From the NCBI RefSeq assembly GCF_041146395.1, contig NC_091002.1, forward strand, positions 8,736,501 to 8,800,500: a DNA stretch of 64,000 nucleotides, given 5' to 3'. The translations under genes and the position numbers were made by a program. Below the pieces are notes generated by a model. The model was not told where the DNA came from, did not search any database, and saw nothing but the letters and a program-made list of their open reading frames with translations. Positions 25,778 through 36,485 of this stretch are shown here, piece after piece. This stretch comes from Eulemur rufifrons (Eukaryota > Chordata > Mammalia > Primates > Lemuridae). Within the stretch, counting starts at the first letter, position 1, and each line of letters begins with the position of its first letter.

Positions 25778-27418
25778 CCTTTGAAGGGCCGACGTGGGTG
25801 CAGCCCCGCAGTTCTCTCCACCGCAAGCAAGTCCGGCCTGATGCACGCTGAGAGGGAGCTGAGTGGGAGCCCCTCCCCCCCCATTTCAGGCTAACACAGA
25901 CATGTGAAAGCCTCTCTCAGGGACAGCCACTCTAGCTGACAGACGGTCCAATCACACACAGAGCTAAGCCTTTTGCCTTCACGTGAGAGAGGTAAAAAGC
26001 ACATCTGGAAATAAGTGTGGCACATGAGGTAGAACTAACTGAGCAGGGAGCGCTCTGACATGCATCTACATCTTGCACCAGGGACAGAGCCAGTCCAGAC
26101 TGTCCTCTCCAAACCTTCCTTCATGCAAAAGCACAAACGTGCATTTCCATCCTGAACGATGTGAGCACACAGTCTTCTTCTAATGGAAAAAGGTATCTTG
26201 GTGGATTTGAGGTAGAGTAGGAAATACACAAATGAGTAGCAACACTTGTGTAATTTCCATCTTCATAACCACATAAATCCACAGAAATATCATCTGCCTA
26301 TTTCTCATCTGATTAGGAAGTGACAAGAGCTTTCACTTACAATGCCAGAGAGATGTGTCACTTATTTCCATGGCAGCTGGCAATGTGATTGATTGTTGCA
26401 CCTAGCATGATGCTGGCCAGTCTGTGCATATAAAATGACAATAAGTTAACCCATCAAGAAATACAAATGTGGACAGTTATGTGTAACACACACCTGCAGT
26501 GCCTGCTTTAGGGAGAGGAGTGTGCTGTCACGACCTGGCTGTATCCTATCAACAGAAAGTGAATGTGCTTAGTGGGAATCACGCAGGGGAGTGGGGGGAT
26601 GGGGGAACCCTCTTTTCCAGGACAGTCGTGCGCAGGGACTAGGATCCCCGCATGCAGCCTCCTCACCTGCCGTGTCAGCAAGGTCTGTATCTGTATGACT
26701 GGGTTGGTCTCTCTCCTCCTCCCTCTGTAGTTATCAAGGGGAGCTTGCTCTAATCAGCATTTATTTTAAAGGTATACTGACTTCATTGATCTACTTAAAG
26801 AAATGCGATGGGATAATTTCAAACTGAAGTTTTTCCAAAGAGATTCTGGAGACCTTGTGCCCTTGTCACTTTATCTTTATGCATTCTTGAGTCAAGAGCC
26901 ACTTATTCAGCTTTCATCACTAACATTCTAACCGGCATTGTACTCCTAGAGACAATTTACAAGGGGAAGTAGATAAATAGCTGCAATTCCCCACTTGCAT
27001 TTGCAGAATGTTGAATTTACAGTCTCATTGTCCAAGCTCCCTGCTCCTTCAGTTTTAGTGTCCCTGGCTTGAGAATCACAGATAAAAGAAATGCTCCCAG
27101 AGCCTTTGAAAATAGTGGCATGTATTAAAATGATGATGCACTTTTTCTTCTCCTGTCCGTGGAAATCAGACCCAATATGTGGTTCCCTCTTTTGAAAATA
27201 ACTTCCTTCAAGTGTGTGCTGCTGGGAGAGGGCACTGAAGTGGTTCTCGCCTTGCAAACTCTGCGCTATTGCTAAAGGGAGCAATCCTGAGCTTGTATCT
27301 GTTACTGTGCTCTGAGTGGCGTTAGGGAGGTCACCTTATAATCTGTGATCTCAAGGACATTGGCTACAGAACCGCTCAGTTTTCAATTTTGCTGATACGG
27401 ATTAATTAATAAAAAAGG
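24173..27418. other. No gene recognised
   Basis: Contains the CA microsatellite at 25725-25775. Frames are short. The minus-strand frame at 26946-27284 has no recognisable similarity. Confidence 0.35.
25725..25775. repeat. CA dinucleotide microsatellite
   Basis: An almost pure CA run of about 25 units, with one interruption (aaac at about 25743-25746). Confidence 0.95.
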
Positions 27419-27671
27419 TTTCCGTGATCATCACCTAAGTGCACATTTGGGATAACACCAATTGGGTGTCGGGCAGATGTGGCGGGGGAGGGGATGGGTG
27501 TATACCTACATAATGAGTGCAATGCACACCATCTGGGGAATGGACACGCTTGAAGCTCTGACTCGGGGGAGTGGGGGGCATGGGCAATATACATAACCTA
27601 AACTTTTGTACCCCCATAATATGCTGAAATTAAAAAAATAAAGAAAAATAAATAAATTAAAAAAAAAAAAG
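27419..27671 (+). mobile_element. L1 3' end only (strongly 5'-truncated)
   Basis: It starts at the ORF2/3'UTR border (ccgtgatcatcacctaagtg) and matches the 3'UTR of the young L1 at 36.3-36.5 kb phrase by phrase: ataatgagtgcaatgcacac, two G-rich tracts (27482-27498 and 27566-27583), then cctaaacttttgtaccccca. It ends with an A-rich tail at 27632-27671. No clear TSD is visible in the A-rich flanks. It keeps the final 3'UTR part that the young full-length L1 lacks. Confidence 0.9.
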
Positions 27672-29117
27672 ACTTCCATGGACCTACCAAGTGCCATGTG
27701 CTCCCATAGATATCTCATTTAATCCTCATTCCATCTTAGGACACAAATATTAGTGTCTCAGGGTTCACAGTCCTTGTAAGACATTAGATCTATTTAATGA
27801 GTTCATTCCAAAAAATATTAATAGAATTTATATGTTCACATATTTAAGCTTATATAGATATATTGTGTGTATGTATTTTTAAATAGGCAATGTCGCCTGC
27901 CTAATGGCTGATACTAGGACAGAAAGAGGGAAGATGGCAGTTTGAGTAACTTTTAATTTAGGATAAGAAATTGGGATCTTGGAAAATATTACAATTCTGA
28001 GAAAACCAGCACTCCATTTACCTTGAAAAATGGGATTCATAATTCAGCGATAGAGGATTTACAAATTAAAGGCATTAAAGTACAAAATAAACATCATTAA
28101 TAGTTGATTCTTTTCTAAAAGGAGTTGGCAAATACATGTTTCTACTGTAAACATATGAAAGTCAATACAATGAATAAATCTGAGCCCTGTGCATAAAACA
28201 GAAAAGATCAAAGCCTTCCTGGTGTGTCACTTGAGACATTAAGTTTCACTGTGAATCTTGAAAATAGTTTCTATGACTCTTTTCTTGAAAATGTTCTTTT
28301 TCTTCAAGGCAATGCAAATACACACGCAAACCCAACTAAACAGTCAAGGATCAACTTCATTGTGCATTTCAGGTCATGCACTTAACTGTGCTCACAGACA
28401 CATTCATGACATATGTCCACACATGTCAATTTCTGGATGAAGGTCCTATATATGTGAAAAAGCTTTTATTATAAATGGTTACAGAGATTATACATTCCTC
28501 CTGCTTTCCCCACCCTCCACCCTCTTCTTGACTCTTCTCCTTAGCACATCTGCTCACCTCCATCAAAACACACCATGGCACAAGTAAAAGAAACGTAAAT
28601 CCTCACAACCATTAGCTTCTTGCTAGGAGCTCAGGCAAATGGACCGGAGAAAGAGGACTCGCAGTGCATGAGCTGAAATGCATGCTCTGGTTAGGTGTGG
28701 GATTTTCTTATCTTTGCTTTCCTAGTCCCTGCTGGGAACCAGAGATAATCACAACATGACTTGAGTATCATCATGGCTTACTCACCGTTGCTCTGCGAAT
28801 GTGATTGCAGGGATTAATTGGCCGCACACACATCATGTTTATAAGTCCAGGAAGGTTAGTGTAACTGAGAAGCTGACTGGGGATCCCTTTGAACAGACAG
28901 ACCACATCTTCACCTCACTTTGCTGGTGCCTGGGAAGAGAAGTTGGAGCCAGTGAGGCTAGAACCAGCCCTGGGCACTGATCATCTGCAGTGGGCTGTGC
29001 TGGACCAGCCAGGACCAGAACTTGGCATTGGTTATCAGGTGCCAGCTGAGTGAGGCCAGTCTCGAGAAGTCAGGAGAACCAGTGGCTCAAGTGTCACCAG
29101 GACAAAGAGATTCCATT
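27672..29117. other. Nothing recognised
   Basis: AT-rich unique-looking sequence without a supported gene or named repeat. Confidence 0.35.
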
Positions 29118-29131
29118 CCTCCATACTTTTA

Positions 29132-29475
29132 TTTTTTTTTTTTTTTTTTTTTTTTTTTGTTGAGACAGAGTCTCACTTTGTTGCCCAGGCTAGAGTGAGT
29201 GCCGTGGCGTCAGCTTAGCTCACAGCAACCTCAGACTCCTCGGCTTAAGCGATCCTACTGCCTCAGCCTCCCGAGTAGCTGGGACTACAGGCATGCGCCA
29301 CTATGCCCGGCTAATTTTTTCTATATAGAGTTTTAGTTGTCCATATAATGTCTTTCCATTTTTAGTAGAGACGGGGTCTCGCTCAGGCTGGTCTCGAACT
29401 CCTGACCTTGAGCAATCCACCCGCCTCGGCCTCCCAGAGTGCTAGGATTACAGGCGTGAGCCACCGCGCCCGGCC
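29132..29475 (-). mobile_element. Full-length Alu, inverted, with TSD
   Basis: The inverted T-tail at 29132-29158 is followed by the reversed right arm, the AT-rich linker and the reversed left arm, ending accgcgcccggcc. Direct repeats cctccatactttta at 29118-29131 and 29476-29489 are perfect. It is the same lineage-specific Alu type as at 19.6 kb and is only slightly diverged from it. Confidence 0.97.
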
Positions 29476-29489
29476 CCTCCATACTTTTA

Positions 29490-32400
29490 ATACATTGCCA
29501 CACTAGAAAAAAATTTTTTTTTCCTTGGGGCCACACTGTTTTATTATGAAAATAGAATAAAAACTTCAAAAACCAAATGATCCTTTCTAATTTAATGACA
29601 AAAATTTAATGAAAAACAAAATTTATTGACTTCTGTTCATTTAATCCACATTTTTAGAATTAATTCATTAATATTAATTGTAACAATAAGAACATCAACA
29701 AGTAAGATTTTCACAAACCAACTGCAGGGTTTTGCCCAGGTTTTGCTTCACAAGGCCCTAGGCTCAAAACTAGCATGAGTTAAATACAACTCACATGGCA
29801 GTGAATGTGTTGATTCTCTCTAGAAGAATCTCAGGCCTCATGACCCCACTTCTACTCGATGGCTGTTCAGCATGCTCTTTGGTGACCCCCATTCTCACGC
29901 CGTCCAGATCTGTGAGATGACAGTATTTTTTTTACCCTACATACATCATCTCCACCCAGTCACCTAACTTCTTTGCAGAGTAATCACCACGGTTCAGGTT
30001 GCAAATTGTTAAACGAGAAAAAGTGACCATTTTTAGTCATACTTATAACATTTTCAATAGTAATTCTTTCTCAGATCTTTATGAGGCCGACAGTTTCCTA
30101 CAATTTCCCATATTGTCATTTTGAAAATTGCCTTTTCATTGAATCTCCTGCACTCGTATAAACTGTGACTCATTTCACCAATCACAAACAACATTTACCC
30201 CTGAAAATTGGCAAAAATCTAAATCAACCTCAGAAAAAAAGTCAGGCAACATGAGCAATGAGTAGAAAATGGTAATTATGCACTTTCTTGGTCTCATTTT
30301 AAAACCATTTTATTGAGTCTTTTAAGACTAGATTACAAAATCTATCAGAGTCTCTAAGGGAGGATTCTGATTCTGCTCAACAAACTAAAATGCTAATGCT
30401 TCCAGGAGGCTGGTGCAGAGTCCCAGAGCAAAACGCCAGGCCTCCTGGTCCTGATAAGCGTGGGAGACTTACCCACTTGTAGGCGCATGCTGTGACCCTC
30501 TTCACAGTGAACAGGTGAACATGACCTTACAGCCAACAGCAGCTCCTCTCCGTGACCTTTCATGTTTGCAAAAGCAGAAAGAAAACCCACAAACATATGC
30601 ATTGCAAGACTTTGATATAAATCTGTTCCATCTCATCTAAGTGTTTCCCAGTCTGTATTTCCCAAATGCAGTGACTATCACATTACGTACTGCTTTTTGA
30701 AGACCAAGAAGCAAGAAGAGGTCTACAGTTGAAGACGGCCATGAGTGCATATTTGTCAATAATCTCCATGGGGGCATGTTCCTGAAACAGAGATTTGCCT
30801 CATTTCTCACAAAGACCTGAGTCCATCTGCTCAGGCTGAAATGCTCTATTTGAATCCCCTGCCTGATGGTGTCCATCGTGGACACTGTGTCAGGCTGCTG
30901 GAAACTGGAAGGGGTTCCGTGCAGCTAAACCATGGGAGCATTTGGTCCTATTCACATTTGTATCACAGGACAATGTCTACCATGGAGTTCTCATGGGGTC
31001 AACACTCTTAGTAATTCACAACTAGGCCCCAGCAATAATACTAGCTGAGAAAAATGCAGCAGTAGGAGAGGAACCCAGTGCAGTGCTCCACAATGGTGGC
31101 ATTCCCCACTGTCACCAGATGGTTCTTAATTTAATAGCTGAAACACCAGCATAGATCACGCCAGGTTGCCTTTTCACAAAATGAGTCGATAGTTTTACAA
31201 ACACCAAGACTTGGAATCCCCCACAATTGCAATTAATTAAATGAAACATGCTTACTCTCCCAACTCCATCATACCCTCTCCATCTCCTCTTTACTACACT
31301 GAGGCCAACATCTGAACACTCCTTTGTGGGTGCTATTGTGCATGTCATGGAATTTCACGGAGAAGAACATGTACAAGAATCATCATTGTGATATCATGGT
31401 GGCTTCAGCTTCCTCCTGTGTGCCTGGCCAAAAAACCCATCCTGGACCCATGTGGGGTGCACATTTGCTGAACATATAGGCCATATCCTTTCCTGCATGC
31501 TCCAATGAAGCAGAAGTCTCTTTGCTCACCGACCTTTGTCTGAGACCAGCAACAGAGGCTGCTGTGATTTCTGTCATGTAGACGAGGCAGCTATAGCACC
31601 AAAGAGCAGCCAGGCCTTTAAATCTGAGCCTCTTCCTTGAATAGGACATTGGTTTACCTAGTAGCATGAACTCTGTGTTTCAAGTGTTCTCCACTCTGCC
31701 TCCTGCTGCCCCATGTTTCTAGAAGACTTGGTCCACACCATGATTGTTTGTGCTCTTTGCTCCTTTCCAGCAGATACTAGTTGCCATGGAAACATGGATG
31801 GCACCCGCTTTAAACAAGACTCATTGAAGCTCTTTATGAAATGGAATTACTCTCAGTCATTTCTCTTGGCTCTTTGCAGCAGAGGCTGACATACATCCCA
31901 CAGCTAAATAAATGGGTTTGAGCAATTAACCTAAGAGTCTGTGCACTGCTGTGACATAAACATAATGAGCTGAACCTCTGCTTTTAGACGGGCTTATCTG
32001 GTTCCTGCAGACCCTTCTCACCTTGTGGAAAAAGCGACCCTAGGCAGAGTCTGTTAGGAGCATGTGAAGACCTCAGCTCCTGTGGGATCTGCAAACTCAA
32101 GGGGGATGTTGCCTTTGAGGGGAGAGATTTCAGCAGGGCTGACATGCAGTCCGTCTACAACCACCTCTGACCCAAACTGACAAAGGGAAGCCTGGCACAT
32201 GATAGGGCCTGGCGAACTTCTGTCGCTGCAAAAGCGACAGCATTTCATACTACAAAAGTTATCGGTGTGTGAGCAGTGAAGAAATACTCTCTTTGGAAAT
32301 GTCCTTGTATGTATTTGGTAAAATAAATGCTTTTGTGTTCACAGAAATGCTAATAACTATGATGTTTTAAATGATGATAAAACCCATTTCATCTTTTTTC

Positions 32401-33319
32401 CAAGAATTGCAGGTGAGTTTAGGTCTAGAAACAGGTGTGTTGCAAGTCACTGTTGTGTTTCCAGGGTGTGCCCCCAGCGGGGTGGGGAGGGGGGCGGTTT
32501 ACTGAGGAGAGGTCTTTGACTTAGCTCCCAGCACCTCTGGGTAAAGCCAGGGTCCCAGAGGCCTGGGTTTTCCCCTGAAGGATCCAGACCAGAGACTCGC
32601 TGTGGCTCACACCCACCCAATCCAGGAGCAGCATTGTAAGGGGCTACATGAGGGCCAGGATGGGTGTTCTATGCTAATTCTGCTACCAGCCAGCTTCACA
32701 GCACAGTTAAGGAAGTCCCCTCATATCTGCTGGCTTAGGTGCTACATTGTCAAATGAGAGATCTGGATTTAATGAGTGCCAAGGCTGCTTTGGGACCTGA
32801 AATTCTAATATGGGGCCTACGCTGGGACCTTAATTGGGCAGGTCGGTTCAAATTGTTTTGTGTGGGTGTGCTCATCTCGCCAGGCTGCCGCTGGTAGACA
32901 GGAAGAGGTGTCCGGGGAGTACAGCTGCATTTGCTAACCTGCCAAATGCTGCTGCCACCTTGCAGCACCCGTCAATCAGTTCCACTAGGGGAAGAAAGGC
33001 AGTGCACGGAACCGTCAAGCCATAGTTAATGGCTGGACCCCATGATGCTGACTGCAAACACATGGCCTGACTGGATAAATTATCAAGACAAATGGATGTG
33101 GCCGTATTTTTTTTTCTTTCACATTCAGAAGCTCTGACTGAGAAATGGAAACAGATGGTCCAGCACAGTTGAGAAGCTTCCTCCATGACCCCTCTGTCCT
33201 GGAAAATGGAGGTGATGGTGACTGCCACCTCCCACTTCCATGAAAAGTTGTCATAATCACAACTGGGTCCACTTACTGAAACTGCTATATGTTGAACTCC
33301 AGACATTAAAGCTATTATT
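29490..33319. other. No gene recognised
   Basis: About 3.8 kb of unique-looking sequence. Minus-strand frames of 60-144 codons (for example 31383-31667 and 32872-33306) show no family I can name and no splice or promoter context. I cannot exclude diverged ERV-L-like or other old repeats. Confidence 0.35.
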
Positions 33320-34041
33320 TTATGTTGTTATTATCTCATCTCTTTTCCCAACACCTTTATTGAAATATAATTCACATCCCATGCAATACACCCACATTAA
33401 AGAGTATAATTTTTTATTATGGTCATAGAGTTGTGCAACTGCCACCAGTATCAAGTTTATAACATTTTCATCACCCCAAAAAGAAATCCCACACCCAACA
33501 GCAATCTCCTAATTACCTCCAATTCCCAGTGACCCCATGCCCTGAGCAGCTGTTACTCTTCTCTCTATTTCTATAGATTTGCCTATTCTTCATATTTTAT
33601 GTATATGGAATCATATAGTATGTTGCCTTTTGTAACTGGCTTTCATTTAGCAAAATGTTTTCAAGATCTATTCATGTTGTAACATGTGTCAGTACTTCGT
33701 TTCATTTTATTGTTGAATAATATTCCATTGTGTACATATAGCACATTTTATTTTTTAATTTGTCACTTCATAGACATTTAGGTATTTTTTTTACTTTTTG
33801 ACCATTATGAATGATGTTACTATGAATGTTCATGTACGAGATTTTGCAATGGCAAATATTTTTATTTCTTTGGGTTATAAACCTAAAGTAGAATTGATAA
33901 GTCATATGCCAACTCTATATTTAACCTTTTGAGGAATGGCTAGACTATTTCCTAAAGCAGCTGCACCATTTTACATTTCCTTTAGCAGTGTATGAAGATT
34001 CCAGTGTATGCACATCCTCACCAACACTTGTTATTATCTGT
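33320..34041 (-). mobile_element. Ancient L1 (L1M age), 3' part, reversed
   Basis: This matches the well-known reversed L1M 3' region: tattgaaatataattcacat, gagttgtgcaactgccacca, aataatattccattgtgtac, and the coding remnant up to tcaccaacacttgttattat. The element continues at 34597 after the solo LTR. Confidence 0.9.
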
Positions 34042-34592
34042 TGAAGGAGCTCAGGAAATTTCACCCCAAAATATAACTCTTTGGTATAAAGAGTATTTTG
34101 AATTAAAGACCCTTAGAGATCAACAGGCTTTGGAAGGGGTTTGCCCTCTATCTGCACAAATTCAGACAGACCCATCAAAAAGAACAACCGACTTCCCTTC
34201 CTCTCCCTATTTTCTCAATATATTATAGGAAAGAAGATCAAGGATGCAACCAGACCTGGCCCAAATCATTTTAAATATAATACCTGTCTCTCAGGTTAAT
34301 TTAATTTGCAAAGAGATCCATTTACAAGTCAATCTCTTTCCCCATCCATTTGTCCTCCCTAGTAACCATTTATTGCCCCTAAACAGAATTACCTGTGTTC
34401 CTCATTTCCTCCTCCCCTCTGAAATGAGGGTATATAAATTCCTGTACTCCACTGGGATATTGGGCAATCACTCTGTGATTCTCCCCCTGCACGAAGTAAA
34501 TAAATCTCCTTTTCTTACTAACCTGCCTTATTGTGAGTTGATCTTTCAGTGAACCTTCTGCGGTGAAGGGGAAGTTTCCTATCACCCCCACA
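34042..34592 (+). mobile_element. Solo LTR inside the ancient L1
   Basis: A 551-bp insert starts TGAAGG and ends CACA, and interrupts the L1M exactly between tattatctgt and ccttttattg, which are adjacent in the L1 consensus. The flanks ctgt (34038-34041) and cagt (34593-34596) fit a 4-bp TSD with one substitution, as expected for class I (gammaretrovirus-like) elements. A TATA-like gggtatataaatt at about 34427-34439 and aataaa at about 34499-34504 give plus orientation with a U3-R-U5 layout. No internal genes remain, so this is a recombined solo LTR. The subfamily was not identified. Confidence 0.8.
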
Positions 34593-34596
34593 CAGT

Positions 34597-35200
34597 CCTT
34601 TTATTGTAGCCATCCTGACAGTAACAAAACAGTATTTCATTGTTATTTGGTTTACATTTCCTTGATGAATATCAGTGTGTATCTTTCCATGTCCTTATTG
34701 GCTATTTGTGTCTATTCTTTGCAGGACTATTAAAATCTTTACTCATTTTTAATTTGGTTATTTTTCTTTTTATTGTTGAGTTGTAAGAGTTCTTTATATG
34801 TTCTAAATACAAGTCTCCTGTCATATATGTGATTAAAAAATAGTTCCTCTGATTTTGTTGGTTGTTTTTTTACTTTCTTGAGGGTATCCTTTGAAGCACA
34901 AAAGTTGTGTTTTTTTAATATATAATGCCCAATTTATTTATTTCCTTTTGTTGCTTGGGATTTAGGTGTTATATCTAAGAAGCCTTCGCCTAACTCAAGA
35001 TAACAAAGATTCATCCTTATATTTTCTTCTAAAAGTGTTAGAATTTTAGCTCTTACATTTAGGTTTTCAATTCCTTTTGAGTCAATTTTTTTAATAGCTG
35101 CTTTAACATCTCTGTTTTCTAAATATTATATCCAGTCCCTCTCAAAATCAGTTTTTCTATTGCCTTTTTTTTTTTTTCTGTGTATAGGTCAGACTTTCTT
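34597..35200 (-). mobile_element. Ancient L1 (L1M age), continuation
   Basis: It continues the reversed L1M after the solo LTR: attgtagccatcctgacagt, tattgttgagttgtaagagt, tcctttgaagcacaaaagtt, and tcttctaaaagtgttagaat. The coding frame is fully decayed. Confidence 0.88.
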
Positions 35201-35806
35201 TATTTCGATCTTCAATTATTGTTGAAAATTGTATCTTTAAGATAATATATTGTAACAACTCTGAATACTGACTCTCCTCCCACTCTCCAGTACTGGTTGT
35301 TGTTTCTTATTGGTCTGTTTGATAACACGGTTGGACTATTTTAGTGAAGTCTGTTTGTCCCACACTATGTAGCCACCGATGTCAGTCCTCAGAGGGCACA
35401 GCTCTGGGCATGCAAATAGCCACCAGGGATACTGGTGGGTTTTTTCCCCACAGTCGTCTTTGTGCTTTTTACTTGTCTCTCTGCTAAGTTAACTGCTTCT
35501 CCTTGTACTGCATCCAGCTGTTGGGCTCCATCCACTAATTTCCAACTGATTGCTCTATTGTTTTAAACAATGACCAAGCACATAAATTGCTCTATATATT
35601 AATTCATTCACATTTGGGCTCCTTTGCAGTCGTAGTCCTTGAGGCTGGTTTGGGGGGTTGTTACCAACCCCAGAGAGCTCTTCTTAGTTGTTTCTTTCCC
35701 TGCTTCTCTTTGGGAAACTTCTACCTGGTCTATGCTTTAGCTTGTTTCTGTCCTCAAGCTCCCAAAGTCTTCTCTTTATCTATCTATCTATCTATTTATT
35801 TATTAT
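35201..35806. other. No gene; TATC microsatellite at the end
   Basis: Unassigned sequence ending in a short tatc/tatt repeat (35775-35806) that abuts the reversed 3' end of the next L1. Confidence 0.45.
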
Positions 35807-36093
35807 TTCAGAGTATCATGGAGGTACAAACGCTTTGTACATAAATTGACTTTGCACCACCCCGATCAGAGCTATAAGTGCACTGCAACCCTTATCTGTG
35901 AATTTACCCCCCCCCACATGTCCAACACCTGATGAATGTTACTTACCATATGTGCACATCAGTGTTGATTGATTAGTACCAATTTAATGGTGAGTACATG
36001 TGGTGTTTGTTTTTCCATTCTTGTGATATTTTATTTAGAAGAATGGGCTCCAGCTCTCTCCAGGATAATACAATAGGTAGTTCAGCATTTTTT
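35807..36093 (-). mobile_element. Older L1 3' end, left half (outer layer of nest)
   Basis: Reversed L1 3'UTR and end of ORF2, similar to the copies at 6.4 kb and 58.1 kb (cacctgatgaatgttactta, gaatgggctccagctctctc). It breaks off at ataggtagttcagcattttt, and the same element resumes at 49044-49060. The young full-length L1 therefore inserted into it. Confidence 0.9.
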
Positions 36094-36152
36094 TTTTTTT
36101 TAGCTTTTTTTTTTTTTTTTATTATTTTTTTTATTATATATATATTTTTTTT

Positions 36153-36317
36153 CAATTTAGTTTTACAGAATCAAAGAGTCTAACAGTATATCTTGTTAGA
36201 TACAGTATGTCCTCATAATGTATACATTATTTCTTGTACAATGATATGAAATAATATGGGAAATATTCATGATAAATTATTAAGTGAACAGTGCAAGTTA
36301 AAAACAATAGTTTCATA
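36153..36317 (-). other. Atypical 3' tail segment of the young L1
   Basis: Between the L1 3'UTR G-rich part (ending in a short A-run, plus T-run 36318-36324) and the final A-tail lies about 165 bp of AT-rich sequence. It is not found in the L1 3' end at 27.4 kb, and the usual last segment (acctaaacttttgtaccccc) is missing here. This could be a 3' transduction or a replaced 3' end. An AATAAA-like signal sits in the A/T-rich tail. Confidence 0.6.
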
Positions 36318-36407
36318 TTTTTTTCCCCACCCCCCTTTTCCCGAGTCAGCACCTTCAAGTGTTACCACTCCCCAAACGGTGTGCAATGCACTCATTGTGT
36401 AGGCATA

Positions 36408-36434
36408 CCCCCATCCCCTCCCCCACCCCCCACC
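36408..36434 (-). other. G-rich tract of L1 3'UTR (G-quadruplex candidate)
   Basis: On the minus strand there are several runs of four to six G separated by single bases. G-rich 3'UTR tracts are a conserved mark of mammalian L1, and the copy at 27.48 kb has the same feature. Confidence 0.75.
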
Positions 36435-36485
36435 TCAGTCTGATGTCCAATTGGTGTCATTCCCAGATTTGTATTTAGGTGATGA

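Noticed and set aside
25558..25894. Frames spanning the CA microsatellite
   Set aside because: Open only because the CA/TG dinucleotide repeat has no stops.
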